DNA of 55,484 nucleotides from Alienimonas chondri (GCF_013036045.1 NZ_WTPX01000013.1:1-55484), one strand, 5' to 3'. Shown: positions 9,102-19,088, counted from the stretch's first letter. The notes: a model not told the origin generated them from the sequence alone. Numbers and translations are program-made.

Positions 9102-9997
9102 GCGACGTGATCCACCCCAAATACCTGCCGTACACCCGGGAGGAACTCACGGGGCACTTCGCGGACGAGAAGCACCTGAACCAACTCGTCGATTCGAGCC
9201 GGCGCCTCACCGCCTACGTCCGCCGCTTCGAGGGGCTGACCGGCGGCTTCTCGCTGACCCCTGAAGTTCGGCGGGAGCGACAACTGGAGCGTGACGAGCG
9301 GGCGTGGACCGTCTCGGCTCTCAAGGCCGTTTATGACGCCAATGCGATGCCGGCGCTCCTCGACCGCGCGTTCGCCCACACCCAGGGCGACGAGCGCGTC
9401 GGGGGGTGGGCCGAGAAGGTCGGCGGGGAAGACTCGACGCTCCGGTTCGAGGTCGGGTTGTATAGCCCGGAGGTCTACCGGGAAGCCCTGCGGCGGCGTT
9501 ACGACGAACGGGACGCGAGCGTCGCCTTGGTGCCCTACATCTCCGACGCCGCGGCCGGGCGGACCAAGCTGGAGGGGGCCACGCGGGCCGACGGGGTCCT
9601 CTCCGGGCAGTCCGCGACGGTCGTCTTCGAGGCGAAGCTGCTCTCCGACTCTTCGTCGCACGTGACTTTCGACCCGCTGCGGAACCAGATCGCGCGGAAC
9701 CTCGACATCCTCCTCGATGAGAAGGCGGCGTTGAAGCACGAGATCGACGAGCGGTACTTCGTGCTCCTGACGCCGGAGACGTTCCGCCGGCGACCGCGGA
9801 GCCGGCATTACGGCCTGCTCCTTCGCGAGTACGTGAACAATCCCGACGCGCTCAAGGAGGATCTGCCCCACCGCGACCCCGAACAGGTAATCGCTTTGGC
9901 GCGGCGGATCGGCTGGGCGACCTTCGAGGAATGTCGCGACCTCGTCCCGGGGGCGTGCGGCTGGCTCCCGGACGGCGGGGCGGGGGGCGCCGCGTGA
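9098..9997 (+). CDS. PD-(D/E)XK-like protein embedded in the type I operon
   Basis: A 299-residue protein that starts four bases before the hsdS stop (ATGA) and ends in GTGA, overlapping the first copy of the hsdR start. It is therefore firmly part of the restriction operon. The central region has the pattern of a PD-(D/E)XK nuclease fold: TRADGVLSGQ followed by the strand ATVVFEAKLLSD (near residues 165-190), with D, E and K correctly spaced. It then continues LRNQIARNLDILLDE, as in many restriction-like nucleases. The N-terminal half is helical (EELTGHFADEKHLNQLVDSS). It is not a canonical HsdM, S or R. It may be an accessory nuclease or a regulator of the restriction complex. The fold is inferred from motifs, not demonstrated. 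Confidence 0.6.
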   Translation: MSDVIHPKYLPYTREELTGHFADEKHLNQLVDSSRRLTAYVRRFEGLTGGFSLTPEVRRERQLERDERAWTVSALKAVYDANAMPALLDRAFAHTQGDERVGGWAEKVGGEDSTLRFEVGLYSPEVYREALRRRYDERDASVALVPYISDAAAGRTKLEGATRADGVLSGQSATVVFEAKLLSDSSSHVTFDPLRNQIARNLDILLDEKAALKHEIDERYFVLLTPETFRRRPRSRHYGLLLREYVNNPDALKEDLPHRDPEQVIALARRIGWATFEECRDLVPGACGWLPDGGAGGAA

Positions 9998-10065
9998 CCG
10001 CCCCGTTCAACGAGGAGACCGTCGAGTTGCTGGCCCAAGAGTGGCTGGGGGAACTCGGCTACGTC
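9994..10065 (+). repeat. Direct repeat copy 1 (hsdR 5' end)
   Basis: About 72 bases almost identical to 10332-10403. Differences fall mainly at third codon positions, so the copy is either old or came from a related hsdR allele by recombination. Confidence 0.75.
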
Positions 10066-10204
10066 GTGGCCATCGAGGCGGGACAGATCAAATCGGATCA
10101 GGTGGCTGGCGAGTCCCGGAAGTACGCCCGACACTTCCCAGCATGGGGCGTGATCTTGTTTCAGTCTGACCCCGCAAACCCCACCCGCGAAGCTGTAACC
10201 CTCT

Positions 10205-10260
10205 GTCGGGCAGGGGGTTGTTATTTAAGCCTGCCCCCACGGTTCGAGACCGTCCCCTGC
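10205..10260 (+). other. Structured tRNA-3'-end-like segment in the hsdR insert
   Basis: Contains the T-arm-like string ACGGTTCGAGACCGT and the ends GCAGGGG and CCCCTGC, which can pair with each other. An alternative hairpin pairs GGGCAGG with CCTGCCC. It is followed by repeated TTCGCGATC units near 10287-10310. It may be an attachment-site or tRNA-derived scar. No full tRNA can be folded. Confidence 0.3.
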
Positions 10261-10331
10261 GGTTCGTTGCGTGATATTGCGCGATGCTTTCGCGATCCTT
10301 CGCGATCTTTGATCTCCCGAGCCAGGGCCCG

Positions 10332-10403
10332 ATGACCGCCCCCTTCAACGAGGAGACCGTCGAGCTGCTGGCCCTGGAGTGGCTGGGCGAACTCGGGTAC
10401 GCC
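10332..10403 (+). repeat. Direct repeat copy 2 (hsdR 5' end)
   Basis: Second copy of the 72-base repeat. It forms the start of the intact hsdR gene. Confidence 0.75.
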
Positions 10404-13400
10404 GCGACCGACGGGGCGACGCTGGACGACCGCCGCGAGCGGGGCGGGCCGGGCGAGGTCGTCCTGGAAGACCGGCTGCGGGCGGCGGTGGACCGGATCA
10501 ACCCGGAGGTGCCAGCCGATCTGCGGGAGGAGGCCGTCCGCCGGGCCTTGCGGACGGACGACCCCACGCTCGTTGGCCGGAACCGCGAGGCGCACCGGCT
10601 GCTGGTCGATGGAGTGCCCGTCGAGCGCCGGCGGGACGACGGGACCGAGGCGGGCGAGTACGTCCGCCTGCTGGACTTCGACACGCCCGGGAACAACGAC
10701 CTGCTGGCCGTGCGGCAGCTGACGATCGTCGAGCGCTCGACCCGCCGGCCGGACGTGGTCGTGTTCGTCAACGGCCTGCCGCTGGCCGTGATCGAGGTAA
10801 AGAACCCCGCCGACGAGAAGGCCACGCTGGAAACGGCATTCGATCATCTGGACACCTACCGGCAGGAGATCCCGTCGCTGTTCCGCTGGAACGCGCTGCA
10901 GGTCATCACCGACGGGACCGGGGCGCGGGGCGGTTCGCTGACGGCCCCGTGGGAGTGGTTCAAGGTCTGGCGGGTTCTCGAGGACGGGGCCCCGCCCGAC
11001 GAGACGAACCCGCCGCCGTCCCGCGGAGAAATGGACGTGCTGATCCGCGGGGTGTTTGAGCCAACGCGGCTGCTCGCCCTGGTGCGGGACTACACCGCCT
11101 TCGAGGAGGACCCGGACACCGGGGAGGTGCACAAGCTCCTCGCCCAGTACCACCAGTACCACGCCGTCGAGGCGGCGGTGGACGCGGTCGTCGCCGCCAG
11201 CCGGGCCGACGGGGACCGCCGCGGCGGGGTCGTCTGGCACACGCAAGGGTCGGGGAAGAGCCTCTCGATGTTGTTCTTCGCGGGGCGGATCGCCCGGCAC
11301 CCGGCGATGGGGAATCCGACGTTGGTGATGCTCACCGACCGGAACGACCTGGACGATCAGCTGTTCGGCCAGTTTCAACGCTGCGAGGATCTGCTCGGTA
11401 ACCAGTCGCCGGCGCAGGCCGAAGACGTCGAGGATCTGCGGGACAAGCTGCGGGTCGCGTCCGGCGGGGTCGTGTTCACGACGCTTCAGAAGTTCGCCAA
11501 GGACCGCGACCCGGAGACCGGAAAGCGGTCGCACGAGCCGATGCCCCTGCTGAGCGAGCGGCGGAACGTCGTCGTCGTCGCCGACGAGGCCCACCGCAGC
11601 CAGTACGACCTGATCGACGGTCTGGCCCGGAACCTCCGGGACGCATTGCCGGGGGCGTCGTTCCTGGGGTTCACCGGAACGCCGATCGAAACGACCGACG
11701 CCGACACCCGGGCGGTCTTCGGGGAGTACGTCTCGATCTACGACGTGCGGCAGGCCGTGGAGGACGGGGCCACCAAGCCGATCTTCTACGAGTCTCGCGT
11801 GGTCAAGCTGGGGCTCGACGAGGCGGCGTCCGACACGCTGGACGCGGACTTCGACCTGCTGACCGTCGACGAGGAGGACGAGCGGAAGGGCAAGCTGCTG
11901 AACAAGTGGGCCGCACTGGAGGCGGTCGTGGGGGACTCGGACCGGATCGACGTGATCGCCGCGGACCTCATCACCCATTTCGAGAAGCGGCTGGAGGCGA
12001 TGGACGGCAAGGCGATGGTCGTCGGCATGAGCCGCCGGATCTGCGTCGAGCTGCACGATGCCCTAGTGAAGCTTCGCCCGGAGTGGATGGGGGCCGCGGG
12101 AGACGATCCGGAGGAGGAACGGAAGCGAGAGTCGATCGTGAAAGTGATCATGACCGGCTCGGCCAGTGACGGCCCGGACTGGCAGAAGCACATTCGGACG
12201 AAGCGGGCCCGGAAGACGCTCGCCGGCCGCTTCAAAGATCCGGCGGACCCGTTCCGGATCGTGATCGTCCGGGACATGTGGCTGACCGGGTTCGACGCCC
12301 CGTGCCTGCACACGATGTACGTCGACAAGCCGATGAAGGGCCACGCCCTGATGCAGGCGATCGCCCGGGTGAACCGTGTCTTCCGCGACAAGCCCGGCGG
12401 GCTGGTTGTGGACTACCTGGGGCTCGCGGACCAGCTTCGGGACGCACTCAAGACCTACACCCGCGCCGGCGGGCAGGGGGCGCCCAGCCGGGACGCGGCG
12501 GAAGCGGAGGAGTTGTTGCAGGAGGCCGTCGAGATCGTCCGCGGGATCCTCCACGGGTTCAATTACTCTACCTGGCCCTGCGGCTCCGCGAGCGAGCGGT
12601 TTCAGCTGACGGCGGCGGCCCAGGATTACGTATTCGGGCTGGAGGACGGCGCGGTCCGCTACCGGGACGCCGTCGGCAAGCTCAAGAAGGCGTTCGCCCT
12701 ATCGGCCACCAGCGGCACCGCTGACGAGATCCGGGACGAGGTCGCGTTCTTCGATCTGCTCGCGACAGCCGTGGCGAAGACGACCGGGGCCGCGGGGCAA
12801 TCCGGGGCGAATCTCGATCACGCCGTCAAACAACTCGTGTCGGAGGCGGTGGTCCCGGACGGGGAGGTCGTGGACGTGTTCTCCGCCGCCGGCCTGGACC
12901 GGCCGGACCTGTCGATCCTCTCCGACGAGTTCCTCGGCACGGTCGAGCGGATGCCGGAGCGGAACCTGGCCGTCGAGCTGCTGCGAACCCTGCTGGAGCG
13001 GGAGGCGAAGACGACGGCGAAAAGGAACGTCGTGCAGAGCGAGTCGCTCTTGGACAAGCTGCGACAGACGATGAACGCCTACCACAACCGCGCGATCGAC
13101 ACCCACGAGGTCTTACAGGAGCTGCTCGGCCAAGCCCGCGAGTTCCGCGAGCGGCGAGCGCGAGGCGAGAGCCTGGGTCTGTCCGATGACGAGCTGGCCT
13201 TCTACGACGCCCTGACAGAGAACGACTCCGCCCGCGAGGCGATGCAGAACGACGACCTGAAGACGATCGCCGAGGAGTTGACCCGCCGCATCCGCAAGAG
13301 CGTGACGGTCGACTGGCACCGCCGGGAATCAGCCCGAGCCAAGATCCGGATCGAGGTAAAGAGGATTCTCAAAGCGTGGGGCTACCCGCCCGACCTGCGA

Positions 13401-13463
13401 GCGTCCGCGACCGAGCTGGTCCTGGAGCAGGCGGCCCGACTTTGCGACGACTGGGCGGCGTAG
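10332..13463 (+). CDS. hsdR: Type I restriction enzyme R subunit (endonuclease and translocase)
   Basis: A 1043-residue motor and nuclease subunit that translocates and cuts DNA unmodified at the HsdS site. ATG 10332 is preferred over 10284 because [11 protein letters not shown] matches the conserved HsdR start. The nuclease domain lies around residues 130-165 ([20 protein letters not shown], a PD-(D/E)XK site). The Walker A motif HTQGSGKS lies near residue 303 and the DEAH box [11 protein letters not shown] near 414. A GFTGTPIE helicase motif follows, then [19 protein letters not shown] and the IARVNR motif. The C-terminus is the long helical domain that docks on the methylase core. Length and motifs are complete. 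A partial copy of its own 5' end lies just upstream. Confidence 0.95.
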   Translation: MTAPFNEETVELLALEWLGELGYAATDGATLDDRRERGGPGEVVLEDRLRAAVDRINPEVPADLREEAVRRALRTDDPTLVGRNREAHRLLVDGVPVERRRDDGTEAGEYVRLLDFDTPGNNDLLAVRQLTIVERSTRRPDVVVFVNGLPLAVIEVKNPADEKATLETAFDHLDTYRQEIPSLFRWNALQVITDGTGARGGSLTAPWEWFKVWRVLEDGAPPDETNPPPSRGEMDVLIRGVFEPTRLLALVRDYTAFEEDPDTGEVHKLLAQYHQYHAVEAAVDAVVAASRADGDRRGGVVWHTQGSGKSLSMLFFAGRIARHPAMGNPTLVMLTDRNDLDDQLFGQFQRCEDLLGNQSPAQAEDVEDLRDKLRVASGGVVFTTLQKFAKDRDPETGKRSHEPMPLLSERRNVVVVADEAHRSQYDLIDGLARNLRDALPGASFLGFTGTPIETTDADTRAVFGEYVSIYDVRQAVEDGATKPIFYESRVVKLGLDEAASDTLDADFDLLTVDEEDERKGKLLNKWAALEAVVGDSDRIDVIAADLITHFEKRLEAMDGKAMVVGMSRRICVELHDALVKLRPEWMGAAGDDPEEERKRESIVKVIMTGSASDGPDWQKHIRTKRARKTLAGRFKDPADPFRIVIVRDMWLTGFDAPCLHTMYVDKPMKGHALMQAIARVNRVFRDKPGGLVVDYLGLADQLRDALKTYTRAGGQGAPSRDAAEAEELLQEAVEIVRGILHGFNYSTWPCGSASERFQLTAAAQDYVFGLEDGAVRYRDAVGKLKKAFALSATSGTADEIRDEVAFFDLLATAVAKTTGAAGQSGANLDHAVKQLVSEAVVPDGEVVDVFSAAGLDRPDLSILSDEFLGTVERMPERNLAVELLRTLLEREAKTTAKRNVVQSESLLDKLRQTMNAYHNRAIDTHEVLQELLGQAREFRERRARGESLGLSDDELAFYDALTENDSAREAMQNDDLKTIAEELTRRIRKSVTVDWHRRESARAKIRIEVKRILKAWGYPPDLRASATELVLEQAARLCDDWAA

Positions 13464-13559
13464 GCTGCCCGACCCGGTCGGTCGCCGCTCGATCTGGTGG
13501 AGCGGACCCACTCGTTTGGTCGGCATGAGCCTGGCAAGGTCTTCGTCCTCCCGGTCGAG

Positions 13560-16500
13560 CTAAAAACCCCACTCCACGTCCGCGTCTTCCCGCCGGGCGT
13601 CGCGGACGTAGTCGTCCGTCAGCCTCCTCAATACTGCAGCCACGACGGGGTGTTCGTTTTCGACCTGGGCCGCCCACACCCGGTGTCGCTCCGCCAGCGA
13701 TGCCTCCTGGGCCCCACCGGCGTCCGGCATGCGGCAGGTCGTGCCGCCGCGGTTCCGATGCCCGGTTTGGAAGCCGAGGAGCAGCGGGTCCTCGTCCGGG
13801 TCCGACTGCTCCTCTAGCACGTCGCGAACGATTTCGTGCGGCCACGCCCCGTCGTCGCCGACGGGGCTGCGGGCGAGCAGCCGTCCGAGGACGAACTCCG
13901 CCGCCTCCGCCCGGCCGTACTTCGCTGCGAGGCGGCGGACCTCCGCGATCCAACTGCGGAGGAGGTCCCCGTCCGGCCGGCCGGCCGGGAATCCGGGGCA
14001 GGGCTGTCCGTCCTCGCCGAGGTCGTACAGAAGTCGAGTCGCGCGGTCCGTCAGCCCTTTCGGGAGCAATCCGTTCTCTCCATCGCGGATCTTATCGATC
14101 ACAGGGTGAGGCACTCCGTCGCGTCGGGGATAGCGGACGGCGATCAACTGCGTTAGGACGCCGGCGTCGGAGACAATGGCGTCCAGCAGCTCTTGCAACC
14201 GCTCCGATGTCCTTTCCAGCAGCGGGAGGAACTGAAACTGAAACCACGCCAGGCGGTCGGCGTCCGTTCCGGCGTCGCGCAGCCGGTCTAGAACTTGGGC
14301 GATGTAATAGCCGTCGCCGCTCTCAGCCCCGAGATCGGCAGCCTTGGTGAGGGCTTCCGTCATCAGTTCCGGCTCGAATTGAAGGTCTTTCGCGCGCGCG
14401 ACGTACTTCAACGCGTCGCCGGCCCGGCCCGCGGCGAGCAGTCGTGGAATGGACCGGTCCGCCACATCCTGTGTGGTTGGTAACGCATACGGGCGTACGG
14501 CGTTCCAGTAATCGACTTCGATTCCCCAATCCTCCGCCCGGTCGAACGTCTCGGGACCCGCCGGCAGAGCGAGCGCCAGCGTCAGGCGGGCGGGGGGCGG
14601 CCACCCGGCGGGGTTTAAGTCGTCCACCCATGCCCAACCGGAATACCGAAACCGCTGGCGGGCGAACGCCGCCGCGAACTTGCGTCGGGCGGGATCCTCG
14701 TCGCGGAGGTCGGCCGGCAGAGCGGCATCGAAGTCGGCGGCGTCCGGTCGACGGGCCAGTGCGTTCCCCACGGCGTCCGGTTGCACGGACCGTGTGATGA
14801 GGGACTGCAGACAGTCCTCGCCGGCTGCGATCACCTCCTCCATGGCCGCGTCCTCCGCGTCGGCTTGTGCCGCTTGCGCGGCGTCGTGTTCTTGGTCGGG
14901 CCGGTAAAAGATCATGAACGAGTTGCCGAATAACCAAGCGTGCCGGGCGGCGGGGTCGTCAGGTTCCAGCGAGCCTAGCGCGTCATTCAAGTCTGGCCGG
15001 TGGGGGCCGAGGGGGTCTTCGCCGTCCTCGTGAGCGGTAAGGGCCAGTCGGTCCCGGAGTGCCTCGGTCAGCCTCGCTCGGTCGTCGTCCGCAGCGTCCC
15101 CGGCCGCCTCCCGCAGCCGATCGGCGAGGGCCGGCAGCCGGTCCTCCGGGATCCAGTACAGGTCATTCACCAAATTTAGAAGCCGGTCAGGATCGCGGCC
15201 GGCGAGCCGCAGCAGCTCGTCAGCTACGAGGCCCTGCTGGTCTGCGAGGTCTCCGTACGTCGGCCGCCGCTCCGCGTCCGACACGGCCCACTCCCGCCAT
15301 GTGGGCGCATGGCTGGGACTGACGGAAGCCTTGTGCCCGAACAGCGTTACCAAGGCCGGCCACGTCCCCGGCCCCTCCTCTCCGGCGAGGACGCGGATCG
15401 CCCGCAGCCGAGCCGCGGGCTTGGCGGCGGTGTGCGGGCACCACTCGCAGAGGATCGTCCGCAGCGATCCGAGGGGCCCGTTGCCCCAGTTCCCAGCGGA
15501 CCGCTCCTTCAGCGGGGCGAGGCGGGCTAGCAGACGGACGACGCGGGACAGGTACTCCGGTCGCCAAGCGAGCGCTTCCAACGCCCACATCAGGTTGGCG
15601 AACTCGCACCGGCCGGAAAGCCCCCCGGCCCCCGTGTTCTCGAACAGACCGGCGACGGCCGACGGTTCGGCGTCGAGGTCTCGATCGACGGCGTCGAGAA
15701 ACGCCTTCGGGGCCGCCTCCGCCAGCAGCGGGAGGGCGCCGCCGAGTCCGGCCCACCGCTCCCAGTTCCCTGGCGCCAGTGCCTCCCGCACAACGGCGTC
15801 GATCAGTCGGGGCAACCGGTCCGCGAACGGCAGCCGCGTCCGTTCGCCCTCGGCGGCCAGAAACGCGAGCGTGTCCGCCGCCTGCTCCACGAAAAGTGCC
15901 GAGTACCCGACCTTCGGCGGCATCATCTCCGGCGGGCCGACGACGACCAGCGGGCCGGGGCGGTCCGCGGCATCCGCCCCGGCGAACGCCGCCGCTGCGT
16001 GGGCGAGGAACGCATCGAGCCCTGCCGCCGTCCGCGGCGCCAGGTGCAACCAGCCGAGCATCTTCGAAAGTACCCGCCGGTGGGTCCCGACCGAGAGCAG
16101 CAGCGGGTCGCCGGCGTCGCCGCCGGACGCCCGGGTCAGGGCGGTCGTCTCGTCCAGGTCTCGCGGGTCGCCCCCGCACGCGATGGCGAGTTCGTCCGCG
16201 GCGGCCCGGTCTCCGGGAAATCCCTCGACCCACCCGCCGAGCCACAGGGCGGCAACCGAGGCCGGGGCGTCTGCCCAAGCGGGGCGGGCCTCGTCGGGCT
16301 CCTCGGATGTCAGAAAACGGAGGGCCGTGAGGCTGCCGCCGCACCGCTCCGCCGCCTTCTTGGCCTCCAGGGAGTCCATCCCGGCCTCCTCGAGGGCCGC
16401 GGCGAGCCGATAGCGCCGGGCACGAGGGACCGGCAGGGCATCGATGTCCGGTCGGACGAACTCCACTGCAGCCCGGAGGACGTGGTGCCCGGCCCGCACG

Positions 16501-17330
16501 GCCCGCCGAACGGACTCCGGCGCGGGCCGCACCCCCGGCCGCGGCAGCAAGACGAGCGGAGCCTCCGCCCGGGACACGGAGGTCCATGCCGCGGGCGTCG
16601 GCAGCACGAGGGCCCGGTCCCCCGCGCCGGCCTCGTGTACGGTGGCGCATAGAACCTCGAACCCATCCCCGGTCGCCCCGACCTCCACCGCCATCGACGC
16701 CGGCTGACTTTGCAGAAAATGTCCGACGTGGTCCAGAATGCCTTTCCTCCCAGCCAGCCAAACGCTCGGCGGCAGTGGGACGGGCGTGAGTTCCGCGAGG
16801 TCGCGGAGGTAGTCGCTCACAGCGGTCGCCTCGGGGGACCGGCCGAGCAGCCGGCCGAACCAGAACGCCGCCGCCGGGGCGTTCTCCAGCCACTGTTCGA
16901 GGTCGTCGGCGTCTAGTACGCGGACGGAGGCCCAGCCGTCGCCGGCTCGCTTCTCCGCCCACGCTTCCTTCCCCGTCTTACCGTTCCACCGTCGAGGAGT
17001 GACGAAACGGTAGTGTGCACGGGCGCAGGCGGCTTTCGGCGTGTTCCGCGTCCGCTTTCGGTAGTCGCGGGTCGCTTTGTCCTGCGCCTCGGCGTCTACC
17101 CCCATCTCCCACCGGCTCAGGCGGTCCGGCACCCAGGCGTTGGCGGTCGGCGTGACGACCGTCCCGTCCCAGCCGCCCTTACCGACGCTCTTCTCAGCCG
17201 GAAAGTCGACGCGGGTCGCCTCGCGCGTGGTCCCGTGCACGAGCCGTCGGACCAACTCCGGCAACAGGCCACGCGGTTCGAGCGTGCCGCCCGCCCAGCG
17301 TTCGAGGTCCTCGGCACGGATCGGTTGCAT
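13560..17330 (-). CDS. Large protein of unknown function, nuclease-like N-terminus, defence candidate
   Basis: A 1256-residue protein from ATG 17330, chosen because MQPIRAEDLERWAGG begins the recognisable domain; an in-frame ATG at 17411 adds 27 residues without an SD. Residues 1-165 resemble restriction-endonuclease-like folds: VDFPAEKSVGKGGWDG, SRWEMGVD, DKATRDYRKRT, YRFVTPRRWNGK, then VRVLDADDLEQWLENAP. Residues about 205-370 look like a degenerate NTPase-type domain (GRKGILDHVGHFLQS, strand LVLLPRPG) without a clear Walker A. The rest is long alpha-helical repeat-like sequence (TPR/HEAT style). It is soluble, with no signal peptide. It is convergent with hsdR (96 bases between stops), inside a cluster of restriction genes. 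I infer an anti-phage effector with sensor repeats. The name and activity are unknown. Confidence 0.6.
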   Translation of the reverse strand: MQPIRAEDLERWAGGTLEPRGLLPELVRRLVHGTTREATRVDFPAEKSVGKGGWDGTVVTPTANAWVPDRLSRWEMGVDAEAQDKATRDYRKRTRNTPKAACARAHYRFVTPRRWNGKTGKEAWAEKRAGDGWASVRVLDADDLEQWLENAPAAAFWFGRLLGRSPEATAVSDYLRDLAELTPVPLPPSVWLAGRKGILDHVGHFLQSQPASMAVEVGATGDGFEVLCATVHEAGAGDRALVLPTPAAWTSVSRAEAPLVLLPRPGVRPAPESVRRAVRAGHHVLRAAVEFVRPDIDALPVPRARRYRLAAALEEAGMDSLEAKKAAERCGGSLTALRFLTSEEPDEARPAWADAPASVAALWLGGWVEGFPGDRAAADELAIACGGDPRDLDETTALTRASGGDAGDPLLLSVGTHRRVLSKMLGWLHLAPRTAAGLDAFLAHAAAAFAGADAADRPGPLVVVGPPEMMPPKVGYSALFVEQAADTLAFLAAEGERTRLPFADRLPRLIDAVVREALAPGNWERWAGLGGALPLLAEAAPKAFLDAVDRDLDAEPSAVAGLFENTGAGGLSGRCEFANLMWALEALAWRPEYLSRVVRLLARLAPLKERSAGNWGNGPLGSLRTILCEWCPHTAAKPAARLRAIRVLAGEEGPGTWPALVTLFGHKASVSPSHAPTWREWAVSDAERRPTYGDLADQQGLVADELLRLAGRDPDRLLNLVNDLYWIPEDRLPALADRLREAAGDAADDDRARLTEALRDRLALTAHEDGEDPLGPHRPDLNDALGSLEPDDPAARHAWLFGNSFMIFYRPDQEHDAAQAAQADAEDAAMEEVIAAGEDCLQSLITRSVQPDAVGNALARRPDAADFDAALPADLRDEDPARRKFAAAFARQRFRYSGWAWVDDLNPAGWPPPARLTLALALPAGPETFDRAEDWGIEVDYWNAVRPYALPTTQDVADRSIPRLLAAGRAGDALKYVARAKDLQFEPELMTEALTKAADLGAESGDGYYIAQVLDRLRDAGTDADRLAWFQFQFLPLLERTSERLQELLDAIVSDAGVLTQLIAVRYPRRDGVPHPVIDKIRDGENGLLPKGLTDRATRLLYDLGEDGQPCPGFPAGRPDGDLLRSWIAEVRRLAAKYGRAEAAEFVLGRLLARSPVGDDGAWPHEIVRDVLEEQSDPDEDPLLLGFQTGHRNRGGTTCRMPDAGGAQEASLAERHRVWAAQVENEHPVVAAVLRRLTDDYVRDARREDADVEWGF

Positions 17331-17507
17331 CTGCGTCCCGCTTAAACGTTTCAGATAGAGGTACGCCGCCGCTGGCGATCGCCTTTGGGCCAAGCGCCGA
17401 GCAGGCTGCATTTAAGTGGAAGCGCTACGCGACGTGGTCTTGGAGACGAGCCTTTCCAAAAGATCGCCTTTACCTGCGGCCGGGGGTGTAGTCTTCCCGA
17501 GAGGTGA

Positions 17508-17557
17508 GCGTCGTCGCGCTGGCGCCATGGCGTCGTCGCGCTGGCGCCATGGCGTCG
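17508..17557 (+). repeat. 22-bp tandem duplication with embedded palindrome
   Basis: 17508-17529 is repeated exactly at 17530-17551, followed by the first six bases of a third unit. Each unit holds TGGCGCCA, an 8-base palindrome. It lies in the 325-base gap upstream of the 1256-aa gene; the rest of that gap (17331-17655) shows no gene. Confidence 0.7.
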
Positions 17558-17655
17558 GGGAGCAGAGCTGCTGTTCCTTGGAGCAGGGGGGCGGCTGCTG
17601 TCGGCCTAAGAGGCGACAGACGGTATAGCTCGACCCGTAAACGGATCAAGAAGTC

Positions 17656-19008
17656 TTACAGATCGGCGGTTTCGTACATCTCTTCTAGAAATCTAAGCAC
17701 CTTCTCAATGCTCGTAACCGAGTCGAGCACAGGCGCGTCGAACTCCGCCACGGCGAGAGGGTCGTCACTCGAAGTACGGGTCAAATGCTCGATCATCAGG
17801 TCGCGTACGATGCCGGTCGTTCGAGCCTCGAACCTTTCACGCAAACCGTACTCAAGCGGTGAAGCGAGCATGGCCCCCAAATGCATCCCGCTTGTTTCGG
17901 ACCACCTTTCCTCGACAGAAGTCGTTCCGGGAGTGACGAGTGCCGCTTCGACGACGCGCTTTCCGAGACGGTATAACTCCATATCCCACATGGTTTCCGC
18001 CTCATGCAGCGGTTGTCCTGAAAGATCGGCGTGATCGTCCTTGAGTCCGGGTATGAAGTTACTGAAATTCAATGGATCCGATGCCGCGTCCGGAACGTGC
18101 TCTTCCGGATCGAAGCGATCGCCATGATTCTGCACAATCGACTTCCAAGCGTGTGCCCGGGCGGCGCGATACGGATTGATCGCGCCGATTGTCAGCACGT
18201 TCGGGAACATCAAGTTCAGTTCTTGAGGGTAGCGGCTGGCAAAGCAGAAACCGTGGATATTCGCGTTCTCCATCAGCTGCGCCGCGAGGCTCACCACTTG
18301 TCCCATTCTCCGAGCGACGGCGGGACGGTTGTCTCGCTCCCACTGCTCGTCACCACACCAGACCCGCTGCGCCCCCCGCCAAGCGATCTGCCTGATGCCG
18401 ATGCCCGCAGCGTCGAATGCCTGCGCGGAGATTCTGCCGAAGGCATCGTCCGGGGGCGGCCAGTATCGCAGTTTCAATGTTGAGATGTCGCCCGGCGTGC
18501 CCAATTCAGGCACGAGGCAGTGGATCGTCTTGCGGTCGAACAGCGACGTGTGCAAGACCGCCTCCCGCACGATGCTCGCGTTCATCGGCGAGATTAGCAG
18601 ATAATCGATGTCCGCGGTCGACATCGGCGGAAAACGTGTAGTAAGCCACTGCCCGTATGCAAGCATTTCGGTCAACGCCTGCCGGGCTGTCTTGTCGCTC
18701 CGCTTCAGTTCCACGACGGTCAGCCCAGATTCCCCAGGCGTATGGGCGAGAAAATCGGCCCGGATTGGGCGGCGACGAGTAAACCCAAGCGGGACTTCGT
18801 TCCCAAATAGTGAGAGTTCGCAAAGGGAAGTGGCCTTATGCAATCCCCGCCGACGCTGCACAGACCGCAATAGATCGGCGACGAACGGCAGCTCATCGTT
18901 CGTGTGCGGGTCGCCTTCTCCCGGTAAATCGAGCAATAGATCCCCGAAGTTGTCGCGACGGCTCCAGATCTCGTCCTGAATAGCACGTTCGAGGGGGAGC
19001 ACTCCCAT
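17656..19008 (-). CDS. PD-(D/E)XK nuclease-like protein
   Basis: A 450-residue protein. The pattern IRADFLAHTPGESGLTVVELK is followed by RSDKTARQALTEMLAYGQW (residues about 83-125). This is a good PD-(D/E)XK signature: an Asp, then ExK on the next strand, then a helix with a conserved Gln. The remainder is alpha/beta with a C-terminal helical region and carries no signal peptide. I do not recognise a named family. It is single-copy on the minus strand between the 1256-aa gene and a fragment of an S8 peptidase, so it probably belongs to the defence cluster. Its gene is less GC-rich than the flanking genes, suggesting separate acquisition. Nuclease activity is inferred. Confidence 0.6.
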   Translation of the reverse strand: MGVLPLERAIQDEIWSRRDNFGDLLLDLPGEGDPHTNDELPFVADLLRSVQRRRGLHKATSLCELSLFGNEVPLGFTRRRPIRADFLAHTPGESGLTVVELKRSDKTARQALTEMLAYGQWLTTRFPPMSTADIDYLLISPMNASIVREAVLHTSLFDRKTIHCLVPELGTPGDISTLKLRYWPPPDDAFGRISAQAFDAAGIGIRQIAWRGAQRVWCGDEQWERDNRPAVARRMGQVVSLAAQLMENANIHGFCFASRYPQELNLMFPNVLTIGAINPYRAARAHAWKSIVQNHGDRFDPEEHVPDAASDPLNFSNFIPGLKDDHADLSGQPLHEAETMWDMELYRLGKRVVEAALVTPGTTSVEERWSETSGMHLGAMLASPLEYGLRERFEARTTGIVRDLMIEHLTRTSSDDPLAVAEFDAPVLDSVTSIEKVLRFLEEMYETADL

Positions 19009-19088
19009 AGCTGTTCGGAATGTCGTTGGGGGAAGTCGCTGCGTCTGTGTAGCCGCTGCGTCATGATAGCGAAGACGTACCTCGCTGC

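Larger units (their letters stand above)
9994..10335 (+). other. Duplicated hsdR 5' end plus insert (113-codon ORF)
   Basis: GTG 9994 opens an ORF whose first 24 codons ([20 protein letters not shown]) nearly repeat the start of hsdR at 10332. The DNA matches over about 72 bases with mostly synonymous differences. After codon 24 the frame runs through about 270 bases of unrelated sequence and stops at TGA 10333-10335, overlapping the real hsdR ATG (ATGA). This looks like a displaced older hsdR start followed by an insertion. The translated tail has no protein-like composition. Translational coupling into hsdR is preserved by the overlap. Confidence 0.6.

Noticed and set aside
10200-10265. A complete tRNA gene in the hsdR insert
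   Set aside because: Only a T-arm-like segment and a pairable end are present. No D-arm or anticodon arm of proper length could be folded.
10221-12056. A 611-codon minus-strand ORF antisense to hsdR
   Set aside because: hsdR on the plus strand has all helicase and nuclease motifs. The antisense product has repetitive low-information composition.
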